Assembly: GCF_902506375.1 (NCBI RefSeq)
Contig: NZ_LR733284.1
Span: 370,076 to 434,075 of the forward strand
Source: Microbacterium sp. 8M
Lineage (GTDB): Bacteria > Actinomycetota > Actinomycetes > Actinomycetales > Microbacteriaceae
Reading direction: 5' to 3'
DNA length: 64,000 nucleotides
The first letter of the stretch is position 1; the number at the start of each line of letters is the position of its first letter. Made by a program: the position numbers and the translations under genes. The notes beneath the pieces are model-generated. The model did no database searches. It had not been told where the DNA came from and saw nothing but the letters and a program-made list of their open reading frames with translations. Of the stretch, positions 6,423-14,045 are shown in pieces.

Positions 6423-8204
6423 ATGACGGACACCGTGAACGAGGCCGTGCTGCCCTACCGCGACGCCTCCCTGCCGATCGACGCGCGGGTCGAGGATCTG
6501 CTCGGCCGTATGGAGCTCGCCGACAAGGTGGGGATGCTGTTCCACACCATGGCGGCCTTCGCCGACTTCGAGGAGAGCAACCCGACGTTCGGCCTGCCCT
6601 CCCTCGCCTCCATGGTGCGCAAGCGCCGGATGAGTCACTTCAACCTGCTCGGCGCGGCTCCGGGCGGACGCGAGTTCGCCGCGTGGCACAACGCCCTGCA
6701 GCGCATGGCGCTGGACACCCCGCTCGGGATCCCGATCACGCTCTCGACCGACCCGCGGCACTCGTTCAGCGACAACCCCCTCACCTCCCTCATGGCGGGG
6801 CCCTTCTCGCAGTGGCCGGAGACGCTGGGCTTCGCCGCCCTCGGATCCCCCGAGCGCCTCGAGCGCTTCGCCGACATCGCGCGGCAGGAGTACATCGCGG
6901 TCGGGCTGCGCGTCGCGCTGCACCCGCAGATCGATCTGGCCACCGAGCCGCGCTGGTCGCGGATCGCGGGCACGTTCGGCGAGGACGCGGACCTCACGTC
7001 GCGCCTCGTCGTGGGCTACATCCGCGGATTCCAGGGCGCCGAGCTCGGCCCCGAGTCCGTGGCGACCATGGTCAAGCACTTCCCGGGCGGCGGTCCTCAG
7101 CTCGACGGCGAGGATCCGCATTTCGAATGGGGCAAGGAGCAGGTCTACCCGGGTGGTCAGCAGGAGTACCATCTGCGCCCCTTCATCGCGGCGATCGGCG
7201 CCGGCGCGACCCAGATGATGCCGTACTACGGTCAGCCGATCGGCACCGACTGGGAGGAGGTCGGCTTCGGATTCAACAAGGACGTGCTCACGGATCTGCT
7301 GCGCGACCGGCTCGGCTTCGACGGGATCGTCTGCACCGACTGGGGCCTGCTGACCGACGTCGTGGTGTTCGGTGCCGACATGCCCGCTCGCGCGTGGGGC
7401 GTCGAGCACCTCACCCGGCCGGAGCGCATGGTCAAGGCACTCGACGCGGGGATCGACCAGTTCGGCGGCGAGCTCTGCACCGAGGAGCTCCTCGGGCTCG
7501 TCCAACGGGGCGAGGTCTCGGAGGCGCGCCTGGACGTGTCGGTGCGACGCCTGCTGCGCGAGAAGTTCCGGCTGGGACTGTTCGAGAACCCGTTCGTCGA
7601 CGAGGAGCACGCGGCCGCCGTCGTCGGTCGTGCCGACTTCGTCCAGGAGGGCCTGGACGCGCAGAGCGACTCGCTCACCCTGCTCACGAGCACGTCGGTC
7701 GACGGCGGATCCCCGATCCTGCCGCTGACGCGCGGCGTGAAGGTCTACGCCGAGGGCGTGGCCGCCGAGGTGCTCGCGCGTTACGCCGAGGTCGTCGCCG
7801 CCCCGGAGGAGGCGGACGTCGCGATCCTGCGGATCAAGGCTCCCTACGAGGACCGGGACCGCGGCGGGTTCAGCGACCTCTTCCACTCCGGCTCCCTGGA
7901 GTTCCCGGCCGAGGAGCATGCGCGACTGACGGCGATCGCCGAGGCCGTTCCCACGGTGATCGACATCTACCTCGACCGTCCCGCCGTGCTCGGCGGCCTG
8001 GAGGAGTCGGCGCGCGCCGCGCTCGCCGACTACGGAGCGTCGGACGAGGCCGTGCTGCGGGTGCTGTTCGGTGAGCGCGGTCCGCAGGGCTCGCTCCCGT
8101 TCGATCTGCCGCGCTCGGATGCGGCTGTCGCCGCGAGCCGCACCGATGTCGCGTTCGACACCGAGAACCCGACGTTCCGGTTCGGCCACGGCCTGCGGTA
8201 CTGA
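6423..8204 (+). CDS. Glycoside hydrolase family 3 beta-glucosidase-type enzyme
   Basis: A retaining glycosidase of 593 residues acting in the cytoplasm, since there is no signal peptide. The (beta/alpha)8 domain covers about residues 1-370, with LSTDPRHSF, ATEPRWSRIAGTFGED and VKHFPGGGPQ segments typical of GH3. The nucleophile motif is FDGIVCTDWG with Asp306. The alpha/beta sandwich domain follows and ends in the usual FRFGHGLRY. No fibronectin-type domain is present. The start ATG 6423 has GGAGAAG 6 bases upstream. It is in an operon with the MFS sugar carrier and facing TetR, so I expect it to hydrolyse the imported glucoside. A perfect 30-bp palindrome behind it probably ends transcription. 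Whether it is a glucosidase or a xylosidase is open. Confidence 0.87.
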   Translation: MTDTVNEAVLPYRDASLPIDARVEDLLGRMELADKVGMLFHTMAAFADFEESNPTFGLPSLASMVRKRRMSHFNLLGAAPGGREFAAWHNALQRMALDTPLGIPITLSTDPRHSFSDNPLTSLMAGPFSQWPETLGFAALGSPERLERFADIARQEYIAVGLRVALHPQIDLATEPRWSRIAGTFGEDADLTSRLVVGYIRGFQGAELGPESVATMVKHFPGGGPQLDGEDPHFEWGKEQVYPGGQQEYHLRPFIAAIGAGATQMMPYYGQPIGTDWEEVGFGFNKDVLTDLLRDRLGFDGIVCTDWGLLTDVVVFGADMPARAWGVEHLTRPERMVKALDAGIDQFGGELCTEELLGLVQRGEVSEARLDVSVRRLLREKFRLGLFENPFVDEEHAAAVVGRADFVQEGLDAQSDSLTLLTSTSVDGGSPILPLTRGVKVYAEGVAAEVLARYAEVVAAPEEADVAILRIKAPYEDRDRGGFSDLFHSGSLEFPAEEHARLTAIAEAVPTVIDIYLDRPAVLGGLEESARAALADYGASDEAVLRVLFGERGPQGSLPFDLPRSDAAVAASRTDVAFDTENPTFRFGHGLRY

Positions 8205-8216
8205 CGCCCTCATTCC

Positions 8217-8246
8217 CCGGGCGCCCCGAGATCTCGGGGCGCCCGG
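8217..8246. terminator. Perfect 30-bp palindrome between convergent genes
   Basis: CCGGGCGCCCCGAGA followed directly by its reverse complement. It sits between the GH3 stop (8204) and the stop of the convergent regulator (8285). A U-run is absent, as often in actinobacteria. It probably acts in both directions. Confidence 0.7.
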
Positions 8247-8284
8247 CACCACGAACGCCGTCTCCGGAGGGGGTGCGTTCGGGC

Positions 8285-9073
8285 TCAGGATGCAGGCAGC
8301 CAGAGCGTCATCCGCACGCCGTCCTCGGGCAGGTGCATCACCTCGTAGCGCCGCGCGGTGACCGTGCCGTCGGCGCTGCGCACGTGCGTGATGTCGCCAC
8401 GCCGCCGCTGCACGAGGTGGCCGCTCCACCAGGTGCGGAACAGCGGGCTGGCAGCGCTCAGCTCCTCGACGAGGGCGACGAGCTGCGGATCCTGCAGGTC
8501 GTCCACGTTGGCCGCGCGCAGGTGCGCGACCGCGCCGCGGGCCAGCTCCTCCCACTCCACGAAGGTCTCCCGGGCGCGGGGGTCGAGCAGCAGCGACCGG
8601 CAGGTGTTGCGCTGCGCCGGCGGGAGGTCGGCGAGGCCCTCGTGCAGGGCGAGTCCCTCGGGGTTCGCGGCGACGACCGTGCTGAGCCGGTCCAGCACGT
8701 ACGCCGGATTCGGCCGCACCGCGTCGACCAGCATCGTCATCCGGGCCACGAGAGCCTCGTCCTCCGCCGGGCTGACCGCGGCCTCGGGCCGGGGCGTGCC
8801 GGGATGGGCGTCGCGCAGGCGCCGCAGGTGATCGGCGGCGTCCCGGTCGAGCTGCAGGGCGCGCGCCAGGGCGTCGAGCACGGCGTCGCTGGGGTGCGCC
8901 TCCCGGCCCTGCTCCAGGCGCGTGTAGTAGTCGGCGCTGATGCCGGCGGCGGTCGCGACCTCCTCGCGGCGCAGGCCCGTGGTGCGGCGCCGGCCGCCCG
9001 ACCGCGCCGCCCCGGCCTGCAGACGGGCGTCGGTGCGCCGGGCGCGCAGGAAGTCGCCGAGTGCGTTCGACAT
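8285..9073 (-). CDS. Helix-turn-helix regulator with MmyB-like ligand domain
   Basis: A transcription factor of 262 residues. Residues about 10-80 form an XRE-type helix-turn-helix (LGDFLRARR ... TTGLRREEVATAAGISADYYTRLEQGR), the form in which LRREEVA is followed by GIS-x-x-YYTRLEQG. The rest is the MmyB-like PAS-type domain (VLDRLSTVVAANPEGLALHEGL, TFVEWEELARGAVAHLRAA), thought to bind a small lipid-like or other ligand. Such proteins usually control the gene next to them. Here the divergent neighbour is a methyltransferase 138 bp away. A second member of the same family lies at 10196-11086. Ligand and target are unknown. Confidence 0.88.
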   Translation of the reverse strand: MSNALGDFLRARRTDARLQAGAARSGGRRRTTGLRREEVATAAGISADYYTRLEQGREAHPSDAVLDALARALQLDRDAADHLRRLRDAHPGTPRPEAAVSPAEDEALVARMTMLVDAVRPNPAYVLDRLSTVVAANPEGLALHEGLADLPPAQRNTCRSLLLDPRARETFVEWEELARGAVAHLRAANVDDLQDPQLVALVEELSAASPLFRTWWSGHLVQRRRGDITHVRSADGTVTARRYEVMHLPEDGVRMTLWLPAS

Positions 9074-9210
9074 CCACAGCCTCCGGTGCTCAGCAGGACG
9101 GGATCCGCGCCGCGGGGGAGGGTGCGGCGCTCCTAGGAAGACTACGGTCTTCCCGCGCCCTGGATCGAACCGGAACGCTGGGGGGGAACACCCGACCCGG
9201 AGGAGAACCG

Positions 9211-10005
9211 ATGGCCGCCTACACGCACGGACACCACGATTCGGTGCTGCGATCGCACCGCTGGCGCACCGCGCAGAACTCGGCCGCGTACCTGCTGCCG
9301 CACCTGCGCGCGACCGACCGTCTGCTCGACGTCGGCGCCGGACCGGGCACGATCACCGCGGACCTCGCCGAGCTCGTGTCCGAGGTCGTGGCGACCGAGA
9401 TCGGCGAGGCCGAACTGCAGTTGAGCCGCACCACCGCCGCGGACCGGGGCCTGAGCAACATCGAGTTCCGCGTCGCCGACGTGCACGCCCTCGATTTCCC
9501 GGACGACAGCTTCGACGTGACGCACGCGCACCAGGTGCTGCAGCATGTCGCGGATCCCGTGCGGGCGCTGCGCGAGCTCGCCCGGGTGACGAAGCCGGGC
9601 GGGATCATCGCCGTGCGCGACAGCGACTACGGCGGCTTCCGGTGGTGGCCCGCCGTGCCGGCGCTGGACGACTGGCTCGATCTCTACTACCGCGCCGCCC
9701 ACGCGAACGGCGGCGAGCCCGACGCCGGGCGGCGGCTGCTGGCCTGGGCGCACGCGGCAGGTCTCACCGACGTCGTCGCGACCTCGAGCACCTGGTGCTA
9801 CGCGACCGCGGAGGACCGCGCGTGGTGGGGCGGCATGTGGGCGGACCGGATCCTCAACTCCGCGATCGCACCCCAGCTGCTGGAGTCCGGCGCCGCGACG
9901 CCCGCCGACCTGCAGCGCATCAGCGACGGCTGGCGCGAGTGGGCCGCGTCGGACGACGGCTGGATCTCGCTGCTGCACGGCGAGATCCTGTGCGGGGTGG
10001 GCTGA
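9211..10005 (+). CDS. Class I SAM-dependent methyltransferase
   Basis: A soluble 264-residue enzyme that should move a methyl group from S-adenosylmethionine to an unidentified small molecule. Motif I, LLDVGAGPGTIT, is near residue 35. An acidic end of strand 2 (VVATEIGE), ADVHALDFPDDSFDVTHAHQVLQHVADP and the post-II motif VTKPGGIIAV follow in the normal order. This pattern is closest to the UbiE/Methyltransf_11 type. ATG 9211 has GGAGGAG 4 to 10 bases upstream. It is divergent from the MmyB-type regulator at 8285-9073, which probably controls it. Substrate specificity cannot be inferred, and no biosynthetic partner genes lie next to it. The downstream gap contains two copies of the internal-loop hairpin repeat. 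Confidence 0.85.
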   Translation: MAAYTHGHHDSVLRSHRWRTAQNSAAYLLPHLRATDRLLDVGAGPGTITADLAELVSEVVATEIGEAELQLSRTTAADRGLSNIEFRVADVHALDFPDDSFDVTHAHQVLQHVADPVRALRELARVTKPGGIIAVRDSDYGGFRWWPAVPALDDWLDLYYRAAHANGGEPDAGRRLLAWAHAAGLTDVVATSSTWCYATAEDRAWWGGMWADRILNSAIAPQLLESGAATPADLQRISDGWREWAASDDGWISLLHGEILCGVG

Positions 10006-10033
10006 GCCGGATCCGGGGTTGTTCGTCGGCCGG

Positions 10034-10085
10034 GAAGATGGAAAACGTCGCTCCGGACGGGATCGGAGCGGCGAAAAGCATCTTC
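10034..10085. repeat. Internal-loop hairpin repeat, copy 1
   Basis: A 52-base element: outer stem GAAGATG/CATCTTC (7 bp, perfect), symmetric 5x5 internal loop GAAAA/AAAAG, inner stem CGTCGCTCCG/CGGAGCGGCG (10 bp with one G-T pair), loop GACGGGAT. It lies between the methyltransferase gene and the convergent regulator. Confidence 0.8.
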
Positions 10086-10106
10086 AGCGCGGCGCGCGTC
10101 GTCGCC

Positions 10107-10158
10107 GAAGATGGAAAACCTCGCTGCAAGGCGCTCTGGAGCAGCGAAAAGCATCTCC
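10107..10158. repeat. Internal-loop hairpin repeat, copy 2
   Basis: Same plan as copy 1, 21 bases further on: GAAGATG, GAAAA, then CGCTGC pairing with GCAGCG, AAAAG, CATCTCC. The outer stem has one mismatch. The part from the loop to the end is shared almost base for base with copy 3 at 13954-14005, while copy 1 has a different loop. Confidence 0.8.
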
Positions 10159-10195
10159 GGGCAGATACGGGTCAGCCCCCGCCCCCGGCGCCGGG

Positions 10196-11086
10196 TCAGT
10201 CGTCAGCCGCAGCGGCGGCGGAGCGCTCGTCGTCGTGCGTCGCCGCCCAGGACGCCAGCAGCCGGAGACGCTCGGCCGAAGGGGATCCGGGTTCGGCGGT
10301 GTAGACGAGCATCACGTTGCCGGGCTCGGCGGTGAGGGCGAGCTCCTCGTACGCGAGCGTCACCTCGCCCACGATCGGATGGTGGAAACGCTTCGTTCCC
10401 GCGCCGTGACGGCGCACGTCGTGCGCGGCCCACAGTCGGCGGAACACCTCGCTGCGGGTCGACAGCTCGCCGACGAGCTCCTGCAGTGCCGTGTCGTGCG
10501 GATCCCGCCCGGCCTCGGCACGCATCACCCCGACGCACATGTGCGCGAACAGATCCCAGTCGGGATAGAAGTCGCGCGACGCCGGATCCAGGAACTGGAA
10601 GCGGGCGAGATTGGGCGTGCGCCCGCCGTCGCCGATCACGGGCGCGTAGAAGGCGCGTCCGAGAGTGTTGGTCGCGAGCAGGTTCTGGCGCGGGTCGCGG
10701 ACGAATGCGACGCCGTCGGTGATCGACGACAGCGCCCATTGCAGGCTCGGCCGCAGCGGCCCAGGCCGGGCTACGCGCCGACGCGCCCGCCCACTGGCGG
10801 GGATGCCGTCGGCGGCACGGGCCAGATCGAGCAGGTGGGCCCGCTCGGCGTCGTCGAGCTGCAGGGCGGCGGCGAGCGCATCGAGCACCGCGGCCGAAGC
10901 GCCGGCGATCGCGCCGCGCTCGAGCTTCGCGTAATACTCCACGCTCACGCCCGCGAGCGCCGCGACCTCACTGCGCCGCAGCCCGGCGACCCGTCGATTC
11001 GGGCCCGCCGGGATCCCGGCCGCGTCCGGAGAGACCCGCGCGCGACGCGTCATCAGGAACTCGCGCACCTCGGCCCTGTTGTCCAT
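10196..11086 (-). CDS. Helix-turn-helix regulator with MmyB-like ligand domain
   Basis: A 296-residue transcription factor of the same family as 8285-9073. The helix-turn-helix spans about residues 5-85 (VREFLMTRRARVSPD ... RVAGLRRSEVAALAGVSVEYYAKLERG). The MmyB-like domain follows (WALSSITDGVAFVRDPRQNLLATNTLGRAFY, NLARFQFLDPASRDFYPDW, LVGELSTRSEVFRRLWAAHDVRRHGAGTK), and the C-terminus ends in an Ala-rich acidic tail. The start ATG 11086 (MDNRAEVREFL) is chosen because the domain begins there; longer upstream reading has no homology. It is divergent, with a 102-bp gap, from a Bcr/CflA efflux pump and an alcohol dehydrogenase, which it probably controls in response to a toxic small molecule. 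Confidence 0.88.
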   Translation of the reverse strand: MDNRAEVREFLMTRRARVSPDAAGIPAGPNRRVAGLRRSEVAALAGVSVEYYAKLERGAIAGASAAVLDALAAALQLDDAERAHLLDLARAADGIPASGRARRRVARPGPLRPSLQWALSSITDGVAFVRDPRQNLLATNTLGRAFYAPVIGDGGRTPNLARFQFLDPASRDFYPDWDLFAHMCVGVMRAEAGRDPHDTALQELVGELSTRSEVFRRLWAAHDVRRHGAGTKRFHHPIVGEVTLAYEELALTAEPGNVMLVYTAEPGSPSAERLRLLASWAATHDDERSAAAAADD

Positions 11087-11188
11087 GCACAGCAGGCTAT
11101 GCCGATCCGGCGCCGCCTGGGGTGCCCTTTCGGTACACCTCTCGTCAGGGACTCCCGCGCCCACGTACCGGCGAGGACAGTGGAAGCC

Positions 11189-12436
11189 ATGACCGCTCCC
11201 GACACCACCCGCGCCGCACCCGCAACGGCCTCTCGGCTGCTGCCGCCGCTCCTGCTCCTGCTCACGGTGTTCGGCCCGATCTCGATGGATCTCTACCTCC
11301 CGGCGCTGCCCGCGCTCACCCGTGAGTTGGACGCGGCGACCTCGGTCGCGCAGCTCACCGTCACGGCGTGCCTGATCGGGTTGGCCCTGGGGCAACTGGT
11401 GGCTGGCCCGCTCTCCGACCGGTTCGGGCGGCGCGGGATCCTGTTGATCGGCATCGTCGCGTACGTCGCGACCTCCGTGCTCTGTGCGGCTTCGCCCACG
11501 ATCGGCCTGCTGATCGCCGCCCGGCTGGTGCAGGGGCTGACCGGCGGCGTCGGGATCGTGATCGCGCAGGCCGCGGGCCGCGACGTCTACTCGGGAGGGG
11601 CGCTGATCCGCTTCTACGGTCGGCTGACCGTGATCGGTGGTTTCGCCGCCATCGTCGGGCCGCTGCTCGGCGGCATCCTGAACGCGGTCGCCGACTGGCG
11701 CGGGCTGTTCCTGTTCCTCGCCGGGATCGGCGCCGCGATCCTCGCGATCACCCTGGTCGTGTTCCGCGAGACGCTGCCGCGCGAACTCCGCACGACGGGC
11801 GGCCTCGGCCGCACCCTGCACGACTACCGCACGCTGCTCACCGACCGGGTCTTCCTCGGCGCGGTGCTCAACCAGGGCTTCCTCTACGCGGCGCTGTTCG
11901 CCTATCTGGCCGGTGCGACCTACGTGCTGCAGGACATCTACGGCCTCTCGCCGCTCGGCTACGCCATCGCGTTCGGCGCGAACTCGGCGGGCTACATGGT
12001 CTTCGGCTACCTCGCGGGCCGGGCCGCCGAGCGCTGGAGCGTGCGCGGCATCCTCTCGGTCGGGATCGCGATCGCCGGTCTCGGCGCCCTCGGGCTGCTG
12101 ACTGCCGGGATCGCCCCGATGCCGCTCTGGGTCGTGATCGCGTCGCTGTTCGCGCTCGCGAGCGGGGTCGCGGTCGCCTCCCCGCCTGCGACGGCCCTCG
12201 CGCTCGTCGAGTACCCCCAGATCGCGGGCACGGCCTCGTCGCTGCTCGGCATGGTGCGCTTCGGCTTCGGCGGCGTCGCCGCACCCCTCGTCGGGATCGC
12301 CGGGGCGGCCAGCATCCTGCCCCTCGGCGTGGTCACCGTCGTCTCGACCGTCCTGGCCGCGGTCGCCTTCGCCGCTCTCGTCCGTCCGCGCCGCCGCTAC
12401 GACCACAGCGGTGCTATCCCCATCCCCAACCTCTGA
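11189..12436 (+). CDS. Bcr/CflA-family drug efflux MFS transporter
   Basis: A 415-residue membrane protein with 12 helices that would expel drugs or other small molecules by proton antiport. It has the Bcr/CflA start pattern (LLTVFGPISMDLYLPALPALTREL), the helix 2-3 loop LSDRFGRRGIL, and the antiporter motif region in helix 5 (FYGRLTVIGGFAAIVGPLLGGIL). The N-terminal 20 residues are hydrophilic. ATG 11189 follows GTGGAAG. It faces an MmyB-type regulator and is followed after only 11 bases by an alcohol dehydrogenase and then a cupin. The four genes look like one detoxification unit: sense, pump out, and reduce or oxidise an aldehyde- or alcohol-type compound. Confidence 0.88.
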   Translation: MTAPDTTRAAPATASRLLPPLLLLLTVFGPISMDLYLPALPALTRELDAATSVAQLTVTACLIGLALGQLVAGPLSDRFGRRGILLIGIVAYVATSVLCAASPTIGLLIAARLVQGLTGGVGIVIAQAAGRDVYSGGALIRFYGRLTVIGGFAAIVGPLLGGILNAVADWRGLFLFLAGIGAAILAITLVVFRETLPRELRTTGGLGRTLHDYRTLLTDRVFLGAVLNQGFLYAALFAYLAGATYVLQDIYGLSPLGYAIAFGANSAGYMVFGYLAGRAAERWSVRGILSVGIAIAGLGALGLLTAGIAPMPLWVVIASLFALASGVAVASPPATALALVEYPQIAGTASSLLGMVRFGFGGVAAPLVGIAGAASILPLGVVTVVSTVLAAVAFAALVRPRRRYDHSGAIPIPNL

Positions 12437-12447
12437 AGGAGAACACC

Positions 12448-13476
12448 ATGCGTGGAGTCGTCCTGCACGCCGCCGGCGATGTCCGGACCGAGGAACTCGA
12501 GATGCCCGTCATCGTCGAACCGGCCGACGCGATCATCCGCGTCACCGCCACCTGCATCTGCGGATCCGATCTGTGGCCCTACCGGGGTGCCGAGCCGATC
12601 CATGCCGGAGGGCAGCGGATGGGACACGAGTACATCGGCGTCGTCGAGAGCGTCGGCGAGGAGGTGACGCGGATCCGCCCGGGTGATCATGTCGTCGGAT
12701 CCTTCGTCGCCAGCGACAACACCTGCGAGATCTGCGCGGCGGGCTATCAGTCCCGCTGCGTCCACCAGGTGATGATGGGCTCGATCGGCACGCAGGCGCA
12801 GTACGCCCGTATCCCGCTGGCTGACGGCACGCTCGTCGTGACGCCGGGAGAGCCGCCGGCGGACCTCGTGCCCTCGCTGCTCGCCGCCTCCGACGTGCTC
12901 GGCACCGGATGGTTCGCCGCGGTGGCCGCCGAGGCAGGAGCGGGCAAGACGGTCGCCGTAGTCGGCGATGGTGCGGTCGGCCTGCTCGGCGTGCTCGCGG
13001 CGAAGCAGTTCGGTGCGGAGCGGATCATCGTGATGTCGCGCCATGCCGACCGCCAGGCGCTCGCCCGGAGCTTCGGCGCCACCGACATCGTCGAGGAGCG
13101 CGGTGAGGCCGGGGTCGCGCGCATCAAGGAGCTCACGGAAGGGCTCGGCGCGCACTCCACGATCGAGGCCGTCGGCACCCAGGAGGCGATGGACCAGGCG
13201 ATCCGCGCCACCCGACCCGGCGGTCACATCGGGTTCGTCGGGGTCTCGCACGACGTAGCGCTCGACGGGTCGGAGCTGTTCTTCTCGAGCGTGCACGTGC
13301 ACGGCGGTCCCGCGCCGGTCCGCCGGTTCCTGCCTGAGCTCATCGCGCTGATCTGGGAGCGCCGGATCGATCCCGGCGCCGTCTTCGACCTCACGCTCTC
13401 GATCGAGGACGCTGCGGAGGGCTACCGCGCCATGGACGAACGGCGTGCCACCAAGGTGCTGCTCACCACCGACTGA
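12448..13476 (+). CDS. Zinc-dependent alcohol dehydrogenase family protein
   Basis: A cytoplasmic medium-chain dehydrogenase of 342 residues. The catalytic zinc site is visible as TCICGSDLW (Cys) and GHEYIG (His, Glu), and the structural-zinc region has cysteines in SDNTCEICAAGYQSRC. The NAD(P)-binding Rossmann fold is marked by VAVVGDGAVGLLGVLAAKQFGAERII. The start ATG 12448 has AAGGAGAA 5 bases upstream. It follows the efflux gene at 11 bases and precedes a cupin at 25 bases, so the three are very likely co-transcribed. The substrate is unknown. The family includes formaldehyde- and threonine-type dehydrogenases, but the missing structural-zinc lobe positions make a specific name unsafe. 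Confidence 0.87.
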   Translation: MRGVVLHAAGDVRTEELEMPVIVEPADAIIRVTATCICGSDLWPYRGAEPIHAGGQRMGHEYIGVVESVGEEVTRIRPGDHVVGSFVASDNTCEICAAGYQSRCVHQVMMGSIGTQAQYARIPLADGTLVVTPGEPPADLVPSLLAASDVLGTGWFAAVAAEAGAGKTVAVVGDGAVGLLGVLAAKQFGAERIIVMSRHADRQALARSFGATDIVEERGEAGVARIKELTEGLGAHSTIEAVGTQEAMDQAIRATRPGGHIGFVGVSHDVALDGSELFFSSVHVHGGPAPVRRFLPELIALIWERRIDPGAVFDLTLSIEDAAEGYRAMDERRATKVLLTTD

Positions 13477-13501
13477 TCGACGAACCGAAGGAGGATCCGC
13501 C

Positions 13502-13909
13502 GTGCAGATCGAACCCACCAGTCCCACCGTCAAGAACCCGCCGGAGCAGTTCCACGGCGACGTCTGGCTCGAGCGCATCGCGGCGCCGCATACCGCGGAT
13601 CAGCGGATGACCGTCGCTCTCGTACGCTTCGCCCCAGGCGCGCGCACCGCATGGCACTCCCACGCCCGGGGGCAGTACCTGCGCGTCGTCAGCGGCGTCG
13701 CCCTCGTCGGCACTCGCGACGGCGTGGTGGTCGAGGTGCGTCCGGGACAGACGCTGTACACGCCGCCGGGGGAGGAGCACTGGCACGGCGCCACCGCGGA
13801 CTGTTTCATGGAGCACCTCGCCATGCTCGAGGCCGGAGACGATCCGGCGACGACGACCGTGTGGAAGGAGCACGTGACAGACGCCGAGTACGCAGCGGTG
13901 CGCTCCTGA
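13502..13909 (+). CDS. Small cupin-domain protein
   Basis: A single-domain cupin of 135 residues with a six-stranded barrel pattern. Motif 1 reads RTAWHSHARGQYLRVVSGVALV (metal-type His-x-His and a following Gln in place of Glu), and motif 2 reads PGEEHWHGATADCFMEHL. Proteins of this kind are usually metal-binding dioxygenases, isomerases or quercetinase-like proteins of unknown substrate. GTG 13502 is chosen because AAGGAGG lies 7 bases upstream and the protein begins with the family-typical MQIEP. It is the last gene of the efflux, dehydrogenase and cupin unit. A copy of the hairpin repeat follows it. Confidence 0.8.
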   Translation: MQIEPTSPTVKNPPEQFHGDVWLERIAAPHTADQRMTVALVRFAPGARTAWHSHARGQYLRVVSGVALVGTRDGVVVEVRPGQTLYTPPGEEHWHGATADCFMEHLAMLEAGDDPATTTVWKEHVTDAEYAAVRS

Positions 13910-13953
13910 CCAGCGGCGGGCGCTTCGTCGGTGACGTGCCGCCCCTCGTCGTC

Positions 13954-14005
13954 GGAAATGGAAAACGTCGCTGCGGGGCGCTCTGGAGCAGCGAAAAGCA
14001 TCTCC
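13954..14005. repeat. Internal-loop hairpin repeat, copy 3
   Basis: GGAAATG, GAAAA, CGTCGCTGC, loop GGGGCGCTCTGGA, GCAGCG, AAAAG, CATCTCC. It lies between the cupin stop and the convergent sugar dehydrogenase stop. The three copies all sit in intergenic gaps and flank the block 10196-13909. Confidence 0.8.
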
Positions 14006-14045
14006 GGGGCGTCGGTGTCCGGCCGGGAGCAGCCCGCCCGGCGAT

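Noticed and set aside
6426..9077. Very long minus-strand open frame running opposite the GH3 gene and into the regulator
   Set aside because: The opposite strand carries the intact GH3 enzyme. Only the part 8285-9073 in another frame encodes a known protein.
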